64,000 nt of DNA. Source: Pontibacter sp. G13. Lineage in GTDB: Bacteria > Bacteroidota > Bacteroidia > J057. Below, in pieces: positions 48,005 to 56,968 of the stretch; position 1 is the stretch's first letter; each line of letters opens with the position of its first letter. The stretch is from positions 2,279,001 to 2,343,000 of the forward strand of contig NZ_CP134696.1 of assembly GCF_031851795.1 (NCBI RefSeq). The letters run 5' to 3'. The notes under the pieces are model-generated. The model had not been told where the DNA came from. It did no database searches and worked only from the letters and a program-made list of their open reading frames with translations. Position numbers and translations under genes: made by a program.

Positions 48005-48142
48005 CGTGCGGACGGCCTGCGGCGGCGCAAAGTGCCTGGAGTGGCCGACCTTGGGAGGAGTCTGCCATCCGGAGGGGGCGGCATCTCGCCTCCGGATGGG
48101 AGACCGAGCGTTAGCGAGCACGAAAGGGACTGACCAGCCGAC
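48005..48142. repeat. Dispersed structured repeat, copy 1
   Basis: About 138 bases that align with 63210-63348 nearly end to end. A central hairpin has arms 48060-48075 and 48089-48104 (16 positions, one G-G mismatch). The outer ends CGTGC (48005-48009) and GCACG (48118-48122) can also pair. Three stem pairs differ from copy 2 by compensatory changes, so the fold rather than the sequence is kept. Confidence 0.85.
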
Positions 48143-48153
48143 TGATCAGTCCC
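48126..48153 (-). terminator. Possible terminator of sulfatase gene
   Basis: GGGACTGACCA pairs with TGATCAGTCCC (one wobble) around GCCGAC. On the minus strand only TTTCG follows, so it is a weak terminator. It overlaps the end of repeat copy 1. Confidence 0.45.
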
Positions 48154-48198
48154 AAGCGGAAATTGGAGGTAGGTTCGGCTGGATGCGCCCAAACCCTC

Positions 48199-50091
48199 CT
48201 ACCAGAAATCTTTGTAAATCAAGGGTTCGCCAGTATGCTCATGCAGGATCATCTCACACAATTGCCCTACGGAGAAATAATCCTTGCGCTCGTTGGAGAA
48301 GGCCAGTAGCTCCCGTACGAAATCCAGTCTATGGGGAATTTTTGGGGAATATTGCAGCATCTGCATGACCTGTACAGCCAATCTATGCTGGCCGCCGAAA
48401 GCATGTTCGTGCAGCAGTTTCCAGCCTCGTTCCTCGTCCAGATAATGGAAGGCCATGAGCGCGGCTTCGATCTGTACGGGCGCAAACGGATCTTCCATCG
48501 CCTGATAAATCGCTGCTGAATCAGCCACAATCGCGGCCCCTTGTTGACGCAGACCAATCGCAGCCCAGTAGCGTACGATGGAATCCCGATGGGTGAGCTG
48601 GGCCAATTGCATCGGCAGGACGCCCTGACCTTGGCCTACCAGCTGGGCTGTCAGGTAAATGGCCGGAAAATCATAGTCGCCGGATTCACGGAACTCGTAT
48701 GCCGTAGCGCTATCGGAGAATTGATCCAGCACATATTCAGGGACAAAATGGATATCACGAGCCGCCAGAACCTCTGTGTTGAGTCGCTTGCGCATACGCT
48801 CCAGTTGGGCTTGATGCTGGGGATCGTTCGCCAGATTGTGAATCTCCCAAGGGTCGGCTTCGAGATCGTACAGATACTCGATTTCACGAGGTTCGAAATA
48901 GCGGCTCTGGACCTCGTTCATCAGCCCCTCGCGATGGGCCTTCCGAAGCAACTGAAGCGTACGTCCGTAATCGTGATATTTCTGCCAGCGATGCTCTGGC
49001 ACATCTGGCATGAACGTCCGCGTGTAAACGTATTTGCCCATCGTCACGCTACGTGCCAATTCGGGGCTTGTGCCTGTGCGATCCACGGAATGAACGAGCC
49101 ATCCTTCAGAATCCACTCGGGCTTCTCCCAAAAATGGCCGACCTTTCAAATGCTCGGGAATCTCCGCTCCGGCAAGGCTCAACAGGGTCGGTGCCAAATC
49201 CTCGAAGGAGACCATTTCCTCCGTCACAACGCCTGTACCCCACGGGGATAGATGCTTGTACTTTTCGGGAAACCACATGATGAACGGCACGCGATACCCC
49301 AGTCCATTGGCGTGGGTCTTGCCGCGGGCCATGCCCTCCCCGTGATCCGCGAAAGAGAAAATGATGGTTTCCTCCAGAAGATGTTCACGTTCCAATCGCT
49401 TGATCAGGGTATCCATCTGCTGGTCAAACAAGGACACGCCGTGATAGATCCGGGCATATTCCTTGCGCAATTCTGGCGATTCGAAGTAGAAGGGCGGCAT
49501 ATCGATCTCTGCCTCCGAGATGATTTCGGATTCGTCCAACTTCTCAAGCACCTGTTTCTCGAAGAACGAATAGGGATTGGTCATCGTCCGAGACTGGTGG
49601 GTGGAGTTGAAGTTGAACACCGAAAAGAACGGCTGTCCTTCGGCACGATTCCACCAGCCCGCTTTGCCAGAAGATTCATCCCAAGCCTCACGGACAATTC
49701 GTTTGGCATCGGTGGTGTTGTAGTCGGTCTTTTTGTTGTTGGTGGTGTAATAGCCCACCTCCCGCATGTAGGCTGGAAATCCCGTGATAAAATCCGGAAT
49801 CGGTTGTGGTCCACGGTGACAGCCTGTACCCATCGCGTAGGTGCGGACCCCCGTGATGAGCGCGCTTCTGCTCGGCGAGCACACGGCTCCTGTGGAGTAC
49901 GCCCTGTCAAATCGAACCCCCTCCTGCGCCAGTCGATCGAAATTGGGCGAATGCACCCACGGATTGCCGTAGCACCCTAGGAAGTGCGGCGAGGTATCCT
50001 CGAAGGTCAGCCAGAGGATATTCGGACGGTCCTGAGCAAATGTCAGTATCGGTATGAACAAGCCCAACAAGCAGGCGAGGGTCTTCATCAT
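48199..50091 (-). CDS. Secreted type I sulfatase
   Basis: 630 residues with signal peptide MMKTLACLLGLFIPILTFAQ. Cys71 in AVCSPSRSALITG is the formylglycine site (CxPSR). Metal ligands lie in ILWLTFEDTSP and FADHGEGMARGKTH. The fold resembles heparan N-sulfatase/sulfamidase-like members (YFEPREIEYLYDLEADPWEIHNLAND). The C-terminal ~130 residues (LAQLTHRDSIVRYWAAIGLRQQG) form HEAT-like helices, an extension seen in some bacterial sulfatases. It needs an anaerobic or FGE-type maturase that is not in the window. It would release sulfate from a sulfated glycan. It is 174 bases downstream of the hydrolase operon, same strand. Confidence 0.9.
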   Translation of the reverse strand: MMKTLACLLGLFIPILTFAQDRPNILWLTFEDTSPHFLGCYGNPWVHSPNFDRLAQEGVRFDRAYSTGAVCSPSRSALITGVRTYAMGTGCHRGPQPIPDFITGFPAYMREVGYYTTNNKKTDYNTTDAKRIVREAWDESSGKAGWWNRAEGQPFFSVFNFNSTHQSRTMTNPYSFFEKQVLEKLDESEIISEAEIDMPPFYFESPELRKEYARIYHGVSLFDQQMDTLIKRLEREHLLEETIIFSFADHGEGMARGKTHANGLGYRVPFIMWFPEKYKHLSPWGTGVVTEEMVSFEDLAPTLLSLAGAEIPEHLKGRPFLGEARVDSEGWLVHSVDRTGTSPELARSVTMGKYVYTRTFMPDVPEHRWQKYHDYGRTLQLLRKAHREGLMNEVQSRYFEPREIEYLYDLEADPWEIHNLANDPQHQAQLERMRKRLNTEVLAARDIHFVPEYVLDQFSDSATAYEFRESGDYDFPAIYLTAQLVGQGQGVLPMQLAQLTHRDSIVRYWAAIGLRQQGAAIVADSAAIYQAMEDPFAPVQIEAALMAFHYLDEERGWKLLHEHAFGGQHRLAVQVMQMLQYSPKIPHRLDFVRELLAFSNERKDYFSVGQLCEMILHEHTGEPLIYKDFW

Positions 50092-50265
50092 GAGAAATCC
50101 TTTTCCCCAATGATAAGTGTCTTGGGCTTAGAAAGCACTCATGGAGGAGATTCTGAGACAGTTGTCGCGCGGATTGAGAAATAAGAGGTAGTAGGGGAAA
50201 GTTGCCGGATGATATTCCGCCGCTGGATGGAGAACGTTTTCTCTCCACCTCGATCCATAGGCCAA

Positions 50266-51192
50266 CTATTCGCTGATCAAAAACTCCAACACCGCTTCCT
50301 CAAATGCAGCTGCCTGTTCATACATGGCAAAATGGCCCGCATTGGGGAGCATCACCAGAGTTCCATCTCCCAACGCGTCGACTCCTGCTTGCCCGACTTG
50401 CTCAGTCGTCAGGGTAGGGTGTAGATAGCGATTGGGGATCAATTGGTCTTCTGCGCCATAAACTGCCAGCACCGGTATCTTCAAAGCTCCCAGACGATCG
50501 AATACCGGACCTCCGAGCATGCCCTTGACCGAATTGGAAATCACCTGCGTGTACGCCTTGAAATCACTCGTCCGCTTGAGGGCAAACCGATCCTGAATCA
50601 TCGCCTCCACATCCTCAGGCATGTTGGAGAAGTTCAGACCGAAATTGATGCGGATCTGGGATTCAGGCGTAGCTTCCACCATCTCAGGGGTAGTAACTCC
50701 CATGATGGCAGCGCCTTCCTGCTCAGTAAACGTCTCAAATCCCGCGGGAGCGACCAACACCAATTGCTGAATGCGTTCTGGCTGCTTGAGCGCAACAGTC
50801 ACGGCAATCTGTCCGCCCATAGAGTGGCCAAATAGTACGGGAGACTCAATCTCCATACTATCCAGAAATTCCAAAACTCGGTCCGCGTACCAATCCATCG
50901 AGCCTGCATGGGCACGCTGGGTGGATTGACCATACCCCGGCAGATCGATGGCGATGCAACGGGCATGCTGAGAGAATGCTTCCAAATTTCTATTCCATGC
51001 GGGCGAGTAACTCCCCAATCCGTGGATGAATACCCAGGTCTGTTCCCCATCTCCCAGCTCGGAGTAGGCGATCTGCCAATCATCGGCGAGTGGTTGGCGC
51101 TGGATCGGAAACTGATAAGCTTCAGTCTGGGCGGAAAGGGGGAATGGAATCAGCATGGCAAACATCAGTAGTAGTTGGGTCCAATTTTTCAT
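50266..51192 (-). CDS. Exported alpha/beta hydrolase
   Basis: 308 residues with signal peptide MKNWTQLLLMFAMLIPFPLSAQ. Triad: Ser124 in FGHSMGG, Asp249 in YGAEDQLIP, His287 in NAGHFAMYE. The oxyanion motif is HGLGSYS. Typical esterase/lipase or acylhydrolase of the AB_hydrolase_1 group. It starts 12 bases after the acyl-CoA ligase stop, so it is the last gene of the symporter-ligase-hydrolase operon. It may release an acid from an ester in the periplasm, which the symporter and ligase then take up and activate (inference). Confidence 0.88.
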   Translation of the reverse strand: MKNWTQLLLMFAMLIPFPLSAQTEAYQFPIQRQPLADDWQIAYSELGDGEQTWVFIHGLGSYSPAWNRNLEAFSQHARCIAIDLPGYGQSTQRAHAGSMDWYADRVLEFLDSMEIESPVLFGHSMGGQIAVTVALKQPERIQQLVLVAPAGFETFTEQEGAAIMGVTTPEMVEATPESQIRINFGLNFSNMPEDVEAMIQDRFALKRTSDFKAYTQVISNSVKGMLGGPVFDRLGALKIPVLAVYGAEDQLIPNRYLHPTLTTEQVGQAGVDALGDGTLVMLPNAGHFAMYEQAAAFEEAVLEFLISE

Positions 51193-51204
51193 GCGAATAG
51201 GAGA

Positions 51205-52719
51205 TTAGGCGTGGGAAGTTTCAAGTACAGTTTGCAGGAGTTTTCTACGGTCGATCTTGCCCGTGGCATTTTTGGGCAAGGTGGCGACCACATGAAGGGT
51301 CTTGGGGATTTTGTATCCTGCCAAGAGCGTTTTGGCAAAAGCCTTGATATCGTCTAGGGAAAGCTGTTTCCCCCGTTCGAAGACCACCACAGCACAGCCA
51401 CATTCCCCCCATTTCTCGTGCGGTATCGGAACGACCACCACTTCGTTGATGGCCGGATGCATGCGCAGTGCCCGCTCCACTTCCGCGGGATAAACATTCT
51501 CTCCTCCGGAGATGAACATGTGTTTTTTGCGATCGACGACAAAGAAGTAGCCTTCTGTATCGCGGATGACCATGTCTCCGGTATGTAGCCACCCATCTTG
51601 AATGTGCGTGGCCGTAGCCGTAGGATTTTCCCAGTATCCGGGGGTGACGACTGCTCCCCGCACACACAATTCACCCGATTGCCCATCCGGAACAGGTTGG
51701 TGGTCATCGTCTAGGATTTTGACTTCGAGGTAGAAATTGGGCTGTCCGATGCTTCCCTTTTTGCGGATGGCGTCTTGCTGATGCAGGGAAAACAGATTGG
51801 GGCCCGCCTCGGTCATACCGAATCCTTGCCGCACGGGAACGCCCTTATCTGCCCACGTTTCGATCAGCGGAATCGGCATGGGTTCACCGCCCACCACCAT
51901 GTAGCGCAATGCTTCCATATCCGTCGATTCGAAGTTGGGACATTCAGCCATCATCTTCAGCATCGTCGGTACGCCCATCGCGATCGTGACTCGATATTGA
52001 TCCATTGCCTGCAAGACCTCCCCTGCATCAAATTGCTTCATCAGACACGTCCAAGCGCCATGATGCAGAAACGGCGTCAATAGGACATTCCATCCACCTG
52101 TGTGAAATGGCGGCATGAAATTCAGCGTCCGGTCATCCGAAGTGAGATTCAACCGAAGGGCCGTATTGAGGCTATTCCACAGCAACATCCGATGGGTGTA
52201 GATCACGCCTTTGGGAATGCCCGTAGTCCCCGAAGTGTAGAGAATGAAGATGGGATGATCTTGATCAAACTCAATCTCCGGCAACGGGGATTCCAGCGAA
52301 ACGCCCCCTACCCCATCCAACAATTCCTCCAAATGACTATGCGGAAGCGGATGTTTCTCCAATATCGACCAGCCGAGCTCGCGCAAGGCAGGATCGGTCA
52401 AGAGCAATTTAGGCTCACAATTCTGGAGAATTTCCCGAAGCTCAGGACACGCCAATCGATAATTCAATGGCACGAGGATGATCCCGGTCTTTTGCGCTGC
52501 GGAAAAAAGCACCACCATTTCGAGGGAGTTTTCCGCCAACATGGCCACACGATCGCCGGATTTCAAGCCTAGCTCATAGATCCACCAACGGGCGGTCTGC
52601 TCGGCCAGGCGATTGAGTTCACCGTAGGTCAATTCCCGTTCGCGGCCCCATTCCGTAATGGCCGTCTTGTGGGGCTGATAGATGGCTTGCTTGCCGATCC
52701 AGTCAAATTGGGTCAACAT
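51205..52719 (-). CDS. Acyl-CoA synthetase (AMP-forming)
   Basis: 504-residue ANL-family ligase that activates a carboxylic acid with ATP and CoA. Motifs: phosphate-binding FILYTSGTTGIPKGVIYTH (about 165-183), QGFGMTEAGP, WLHTGDM, DRKKHMFISGGENVYPAEVE and the C-terminal lysine in NATGKIDRRKLL. Closest in style to medium/long-chain fatty acyl or aromatic acid CoA ligases; the exact acid is not evident. It starts 9 bases after the symporter stop and is followed 12 bases later by the alpha/beta hydrolase. Confidence 0.93.
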   Translation of the reverse strand: MLTQFDWIGKQAIYQPHKTAITEWGRERELTYGELNRLAEQTARWWIYELGLKSGDRVAMLAENSLEMVVLFSAAQKTGIILVPLNYRLACPELREILQNCEPKLLLTDPALRELGWSILEKHPLPHSHLEELLDGVGGVSLESPLPEIEFDQDHPIFILYTSGTTGIPKGVIYTHRMLLWNSLNTALRLNLTSDDRTLNFMPPFHTGGWNVLLTPFLHHGAWTCLMKQFDAGEVLQAMDQYRVTIAMGVPTMLKMMAECPNFESTDMEALRYMVVGGEPMPIPLIETWADKGVPVRQGFGMTEAGPNLFSLHQQDAIRKKGSIGQPNFYLEVKILDDDHQPVPDGQSGELCVRGAVVTPGYWENPTATATHIQDGWLHTGDMVIRDTEGYFFVVDRKKHMFISGGENVYPAEVERALRMHPAINEVVVVPIPHEKWGECGCAVVVFERGKQLSLDDIKAFAKTLLAGYKIPKTLHVVATLPKNATGKIDRRKLLQTVLETSHA

Positions 52720-52728
52720 AACTCGGGA

Positions 52729-54267
52729 TTAGGGGGTATGGAGGGGTTCGGTTTCTGAAGAATGGAGTTGAGCAGAGTCCTCGGATTTTTCCGAAGCATT
52801 GCGAAAGACAAGATACAGGATTCCTGCGACCAACAAGGCTGCCAAAATCGCCCAAGTCGAGGCGATCGCGGGATTCTTGATGGCTTGGCCACGCATGTAC
52901 GGGGTGAATTCGCCGTAGTACACGCCAAAATGAACCACAATGGCGGTGACCGAAGCGGCAATGGGCGCAACCTTGGGGGTATGCTTCATGAAGGTTCCCA
53001 TCAGCACAGGGACAAAGGCCGCAGAGAAATAGGCGTACACGCCGTTCTGGGCAAAAATCGCTACGCTGAGATTGGGATGCAGCAATTGATCCAATGACAA
53101 CATGAAGGTGACGACCGCCAACACCGCGATCACCACACGGTTCAGCAAGATTTTTTGAGACTCAGATTGGAGCGAAGCCACAGGTTTCCAGTCGCCGAGT
53201 AGATCTGCTGTAATCGTCGTCGAGAGCGATTGGATCAATCCCTCCAACGTGGAGATCCCCGCCGAAATCAGCCCCAGTACCACAATCAATCCCATCCACA
53301 CCGGAAATTCCGCGAGCACATATTGTGGGATGATTCCGTCCATCGCCATGACCTCACCTGCGACCGTCAAGTCGGGAAACTCCAGCCGCGCATACAATCC
53401 CGTACACACCACTGCGAAAAACAGGATCTCCACCACAATGGCGATGAACAGGTATTGGTTGACTTGCTTACCGGATTTCAGGAGGAGCGATTTGGTGATG
53501 ATATGCGGTTGGCAGACAATCGCCACCCCGATCACCACCTGACAGAAGATAATCTCGAAATAGTCCCGAAACAGCGGACTCTCAGGATTCGTGGCTTTCC
53601 CCAAGGCAGGGTCGATGGCATTCAGTCGCTCCACAAAGCCCATCACGCCTTCCTTGAAATGCTCGTAGCCCGATCCTAACAAGAAGATCGCGACGACGAG
53701 CATCAAGAGTGCTTGAATGGTATTCGTGTAGACCATCGAGTTGGCACCGCCGAACATCATGTATCCGAAGATAAACACCACCACTCCGGCCAGTACGCCG
53801 ATTTCATTCACCCCCAGCGAGACCGCCAGCACCTTGGAGATCCCCACGCAGATCAGAACGATAAACGTGATCAGCAACAGCGAAAGCACCGAAAACCAGC
53901 GTTTGAATCCTTCGCTCCCAAATCGACTGCCCATCCATTGCGCCATCGTAAGCGCCGCCACCTGATCCCCATGTTTCCGAAATCCCTTCGTCAGCACGAT
54001 CAGCGACACCAATGCAGCCAACGGCAGGACCACCACGAATGATAGTACCGCCGGAAGCCCATACATGGCCGCAAACCCCGGATTGATGATAAAGGTCGCC
54101 GCACTCGTCATCGAGGCAGCCAGCGACAAGGCCACCGCCCACGGCGCAAAAGAGACACTCCCCTTGGCGTAGTCCGCAAGACTCTGCGTCCGGCGTGCAC
54201 CCCGAATCACCAGGTACACGACGATCGCCATATAAATCGAAATCAAGATCCAACTGGCAGTTTGCAT
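52729..54267 (-). CDS. Sodium:solute symporter (SSS family)
   Basis: 512 residues with about 13 membrane helices. Family features include an N-terminal helix, SLADYAKGSVSFAPWAVALSLAASMTSAATFI and the GLISAGISTLEGLIQSLSTT segment carrying the serines of the conserved Na+ site. It resembles acetate/pantothenate/proline-type carriers (ActP/PanF/PutP). Given the adjoining acyl-CoA ligase it probably imports a carboxylate with Na+. It is the first gene of the operon; a small hairpin with U-tract lies 58 bases before its start. Confidence 0.92.
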   Translation of the reverse strand: MQTASWILISIYMAIVVYLVIRGARRTQSLADYAKGSVSFAPWAVALSLAASMTSAATFIINPGFAAMYGLPAVLSFVVVLPLAALVSLIVLTKGFRKHGDQVAALTMAQWMGSRFGSEGFKRWFSVLSLLLITFIVLICVGISKVLAVSLGVNEIGVLAGVVVFIFGYMMFGGANSMVYTNTIQALLMLVVAIFLLGSGYEHFKEGVMGFVERLNAIDPALGKATNPESPLFRDYFEIIFCQVVIGVAIVCQPHIITKSLLLKSGKQVNQYLFIAIVVEILFFAVVCTGLYARLEFPDLTVAGEVMAMDGIIPQYVLAEFPVWMGLIVVLGLISAGISTLEGLIQSLSTTITADLLGDWKPVASLQSESQKILLNRVVIAVLAVVTFMLSLDQLLHPNLSVAIFAQNGVYAYFSAAFVPVLMGTFMKHTPKVAPIAASVTAIVVHFGVYYGEFTPYMRGQAIKNPAIASTWAILAALLVAGILYLVFRNASEKSEDSAQLHSSETEPLHTP

Positions 54268-54324
54268 AGCTTTCGTAGTAGTCAGTAATCGAAGTTGTGA
54301 GTAGAAACCTCCCTCGGCTTCGTG

Positions 54325-54345
54325 AAAAAGGGCCCAAAGGCCCTA
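54325..54345 (-). terminator. Short terminator or attenuator before symporter operon
   Basis: On the minus strand AGGGCC-TTTG-GGCCCT is followed by TTTTC. It lies 58 bases upstream of the symporter start, so it either ends read-through from the right or attenuates the operon. Confidence 0.55.
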
Positions 54346-54430
54346 CAAACAATCATATCCTGGAGCCGTCCCAATCTGTGGGATTGGCATCGTGGGACCC
54401 GGTTTCCTATCGGGCATGATGACGAGTTGG

Positions 54431-54545
54431 AGCATTTGGGCGTGCCTCGGCGTGCTGGGCATATCGGTCGCTCCTTGGCAAGGTCGCCGCCGAGTCAGGC
54501 TGTCCACGGGTTTGCTGCGCTCCGTCTTCGGGGATCGAGTTTCCT
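54431..54545. repeat. GGGCGT...GGCTGTCC-type intergenic repeat
   Basis: The stretch has GGGCGTGCC, GGGCATATCGGTCGCTCC, CAGGCTGTCC and TTTGCTGCGCTCCG in this order. From memory this resembles a family of dispersed intergenic elements common in Bacteroidota genomes (GGGCGT..., ...GGGCTGTCC, CGCTCC). Only one copy is seen in the window. Confidence 0.5.
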
Positions 54546-54737
54546 CAGGGTGTTCTCCTAACCGTCGATCACACTTGGCATTGGGTCCCGACGATTCAGG
54601 GGCTTTTCAGAACGCCTTTTGGGTCATGATTCCTTGCGCGGCCTCATTTCCCATTCTCCCTCAGACTGCTCGTAACCTCGCACCGTTTCCATCCTTCACG
54701 CCACACCAGCCATCCGCACCTCAACCTCTTTCTCCCC

Positions 54738-54766
54738 AAAAAGGGCAGGCCCCATACCTGCCCTTT
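54738..54766 (-). terminator. Rho-independent terminator of KAS III-like gene
   Basis: AAAGGGCAGG / CCTGCCCTTT forms a perfect 10-bp stem with a 7-base loop. On the minus strand TTTTTGGGG follows. Confidence 0.88.
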
Positions 54767-54852
54767 CAAAAATCTGCAACATAGTATGGTTGGTCCCACC
54801 TGTAGAACTTCTCCGCATGAGATCTCCGTACAGCGTGGAACAGCTCCAGAAA

Positions 54853-55842
54853 TCAATATCTAAACAGCGCTCCCGCGAAGCTCAATCCGCCTCCTGAACC
54901 CAGGAAGAACAACAGATCCCCGCGCTTGATTTTTCCGTGTCCCAGCGCATCGTGCAGGGCCATCGGGATACAGGCTGAACCGGTATATCCATTGTGATGC
55001 ATCACGGTATGCGCCTTGGCACGTGGCAATTCCAAGCGATCCATCGTCTCCCAGATGCTGTTGATATTGATCTGTGTGATCAGAAACTGAGAGATGTCGG
55101 CAGGCTCGACTCCCGCTTTGGCACAGAGATCTCGGATCATTTGGGACCAGACCTCAGGATTCAATTCCTTCGGGAATCGCTTCACGAATTTCAACTTGTG
55201 ATCCTGCTGAGACACAACCGCTTCAGTGATGGGTTCGCGAGTTCCGCCCGCATAGATGCCCATCCATTCGTTGTACTGTCCTTGGCTTCTGAGCATGCTC
55301 CCCAAGAATCCTCGGTCTTGGGTTTCTTCGGACTTCAGGATCGCACAGGCAGCACCATCTGCAAAGAGGGTAACCGTCTTCTTGTCCAGCTGATTGAGAT
55401 ATTTACTCATGGCATAGGCACCAATTACCAGAATGTGCTGGTAGTGCTCATCCGATTGGATGTACTTGGCTGCCACATCCATTGCGGTCACAAATCCCGC
55501 ACAGGCAGTATTCAGATCGAAGGTTCCGGCATTGACCGCACCGAGTCGATCTTGCACGACCGAAGCCGTAGATGGAGAGATGAATTCCGGCGTATCGGTG
55601 GCGATGATGATCAGATCCAGATCTTCCGGAGTCAACCTCGCCTGCTCCAATGCTTGTCTCGCCGCCCGTTCGCAGAGGTCGGCGGTAGACTCGTCATCGG
55701 CACACCAGTTCCGGTTATAGATTTGGACATTTTCCTCCAGCCAGTCGCTGACATTCTCCTGCAAGAGATCATTGAAATACTGGTTGGACAAAGTTCGCGT
55801 GGGCGTATAGGACCCAGTCGCGTGTATGACTGCTTTCCGCAT
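54853..55842 (-). CDS. KAS III-like thiolase-fold acyltransferase with altered active site
   Basis: 329 residues, the length and fold of FabH. The nucleophile Cys114 is present in LNTACAGF. By eye alignment to E. coli FabH, the catalytic His of PHQAN is replaced by Thr256 (LITQIN) and the catalytic Asn of HGNTSA by Tyr286 (NGYTGSA). His and Asn support malonyl decarboxylation, so the protein probably does not carry out standard fatty acid initiation. Acyl transfer or a thioesterase-like reaction from the Cys-bound acyl group is more likely (inference). A FabG-type reductase gene lies 55 bases upstream on the same strand, suggesting one operon. Confidence 0.82.
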   Translation of the reverse strand: MRKAVIHATGSYTPTRTLSNQYFNDLLQENVSDWLEENVQIYNRNWCADDESTADLCERAARQALEQARLTPEDLDLIIIATDTPEFISPSTASVVQDRLGAVNAGTFDLNTACAGFVTAMDVAAKYIQSDEHYQHILVIGAYAMSKYLNQLDKKTVTLFADGAACAILKSEETQDRGFLGSMLRSQGQYNEWMGIYAGGTREPITEAVVSQQDHKLKFVKRFPKELNPEVWSQMIRDLCAKAGVEPADISQFLITQININSIWETMDRLELPRAKAHTVMHHNGYTGSACIPMALHDALGHGKIKRGDLLFFLGSGGGLSFAGALFRY

Positions 55843-55897
55843 GATTCGGGGTTGATGAAAAAATAAAGCTAGGAACGATGGCGAAAACGCTCCGCGG

Positions 55898-56641
55898 CTA
55901 GACTGTCAGGCCGCCATCGACACTCAGGCAATGCCCTGAAATGAACGCCGCATCGTCAGAAGCAAGGAATGCATACGCCGCTGCGATTTCCGAGGGTTCA
56001 CCCAAGCGAGGCACGGGTGTTTTGGAAGTGATGGAGTTGAGCACTTTTTCAGGGACTGTCAAGACCATTTCCGTCGCGATGAAGCCCGGCGCGATCGCAT
56101 TCACGGTGATGCCCTTTTTGCCGAGCTCACGCGCCCAGACTTTGGTCATGCCGATCAGGCCGGATTTGGCCGCTACATAGTTGGTCTGCCCATAATTGCC
56201 GTACAACGCCACCACAGAAGCAGCATTGATGATGCGGCCATATTGATTCTCCACCATGAACTTGGACACCGCCTTGGTGCAGTAGAACACGCCCGAGAGA
56301 TTCACGTCGATCACTTGCTTCCACTGATCCTCGGTCATTTTGGCGAGCGAAGCATCGCGAGTGATTCCTGCATTGTTCACGAGGATATCGATTTTCCCAA
56401 ATTGGTCGAATACTTCTTGGGCGGCGGCTTCTACATTGGCCAGCGTACGGGTGTCCACCTTCATGAAGTGTGGATCGTACTCACCGCCCGAAAGTGCGGA
56501 TACGGCTACTGCTCCCGCAGCTTCGTCGATATCCCAGATGACAACCTGTGCGCCTTCTTGCACGAAACGCTCAGAGGTCGCGCGGCCGATGCCTTTGGCT
56601 CCGCCTGTGATGATGGCAACTTTGCCAGATAACCTACTCAT
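55898..56641 (-). CDS. 3-oxoacyl-[ACP]/acetoacetyl-CoA reductase-type SDR
   Basis: 247-residue classical short-chain dehydrogenase. NAD(P) motif TGGAKGIGR (12-20), NNAG (89-92), active-site Asn114, Ser142, Tyr155 and Lys159 (NYVAAKS). Sequence style matches FabG/PhaB reductases (NNAGITRDASLAKMTEDQW). The likely reaction is reduction of a 3-oxoacyl thioester. It starts a unit with the KAS III-like gene 55 bases downstream. A thioester-linked product made or processed by both is plausible. No phaC or acyl carrier protein gene is nearby. Confidence 0.9.
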   Translation of the reverse strand: MSRLSGKVAIITGGAKGIGRATSERFVQEGAQVVIWDIDEAAGAVAVSALSGGEYDPHFMKVDTRTLANVEAAAQEVFDQFGKIDILVNNAGITRDASLAKMTEDQWKQVIDVNLSGVFYCTKAVSKFMVENQYGRIINAASVVALYGNYGQTNYVAAKSGLIGMTKVWARELGKKGITVNAIAPGFIATEMVLTVPEKVLNSITSKTPVPRLGEPSEIAAAYAFLASDDAAFISGHCLSVDGGLTV

Positions 56642-56968
56642 GATGAGATTGATACTGTAGTCTTATTCCGAAAAAACAGTTGCGAGATCGTGAAAGCTGT
56701 CCAAAGCTTTACGGGTCCAGCTCCACTCATTCCGGTGGGGGTAAGGGCGCCGGAATAGAAAGGTTGGTGGGTGGCTATCCGACTCCGACCCGGCATTCGG
56801 ATCGGAGGTCGAATAGCTACTATTTACTACTACACAATGATTCAAACTGTAGATAGCTGCTTGCTTTAGAAGCGAAAACCATCCATTTCAGGTGCCCGAC
56901 ATGTGTGCATGAAGGACTTGAACCGGAAAGTTCGCAGCAGCCATACAAGCATGAAACAGCTTCCTTGC
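56642..56968. other. Intergenic region with two hairpins
   Basis: Between the receptor stop and the reductase start. ATTCCGG (56729-56735) and CCGGAAT (56750-56756) form one stem. GCTATCCGACTCCGA (56774-56788) pairs with TCGGAGGTCGAATAGC (56802-56817), with one bulge, in a second. Neither has a U-tract. They may form a leader or a factor-dependent termination region. Confidence 0.5.

Larger units (their letters stand above)
47815..48198. other. Intergenic region with structured repeat
   Basis: Non-coding gap containing repeat copy 1 (48005-48142) and a terminator-like hairpin. An apparent plus-strand frame across it has the same composition as the repeat and is not a gene. Confidence 0.6.
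54268..54852. other. Intergenic region with repeat and two terminators
   Basis: 585 bases without a credible gene. From right to left on the minus strand: the KAS III-like gene's terminator (54738-54766), a GGGC-type repeat (about 54431-54545) and a short terminator-like hairpin before the symporter. Frames across it are compositionally unlike neighbours and were not called. Confidence 0.55.

Noticed and set aside
48006-48368. Open frame across structured repeat copy 1
   Set aside because: The frame depends on the repeat, runs into the sulfatase gene antisense, and the same peptide recurs at copy 2. The stem covariation points to a non-coding structure.
54994-55866. 290-codon open frame on the plus strand
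   Set aside because: Antisense to the KAS III-like gene, which has recognisable motifs; the antisense product shows none.
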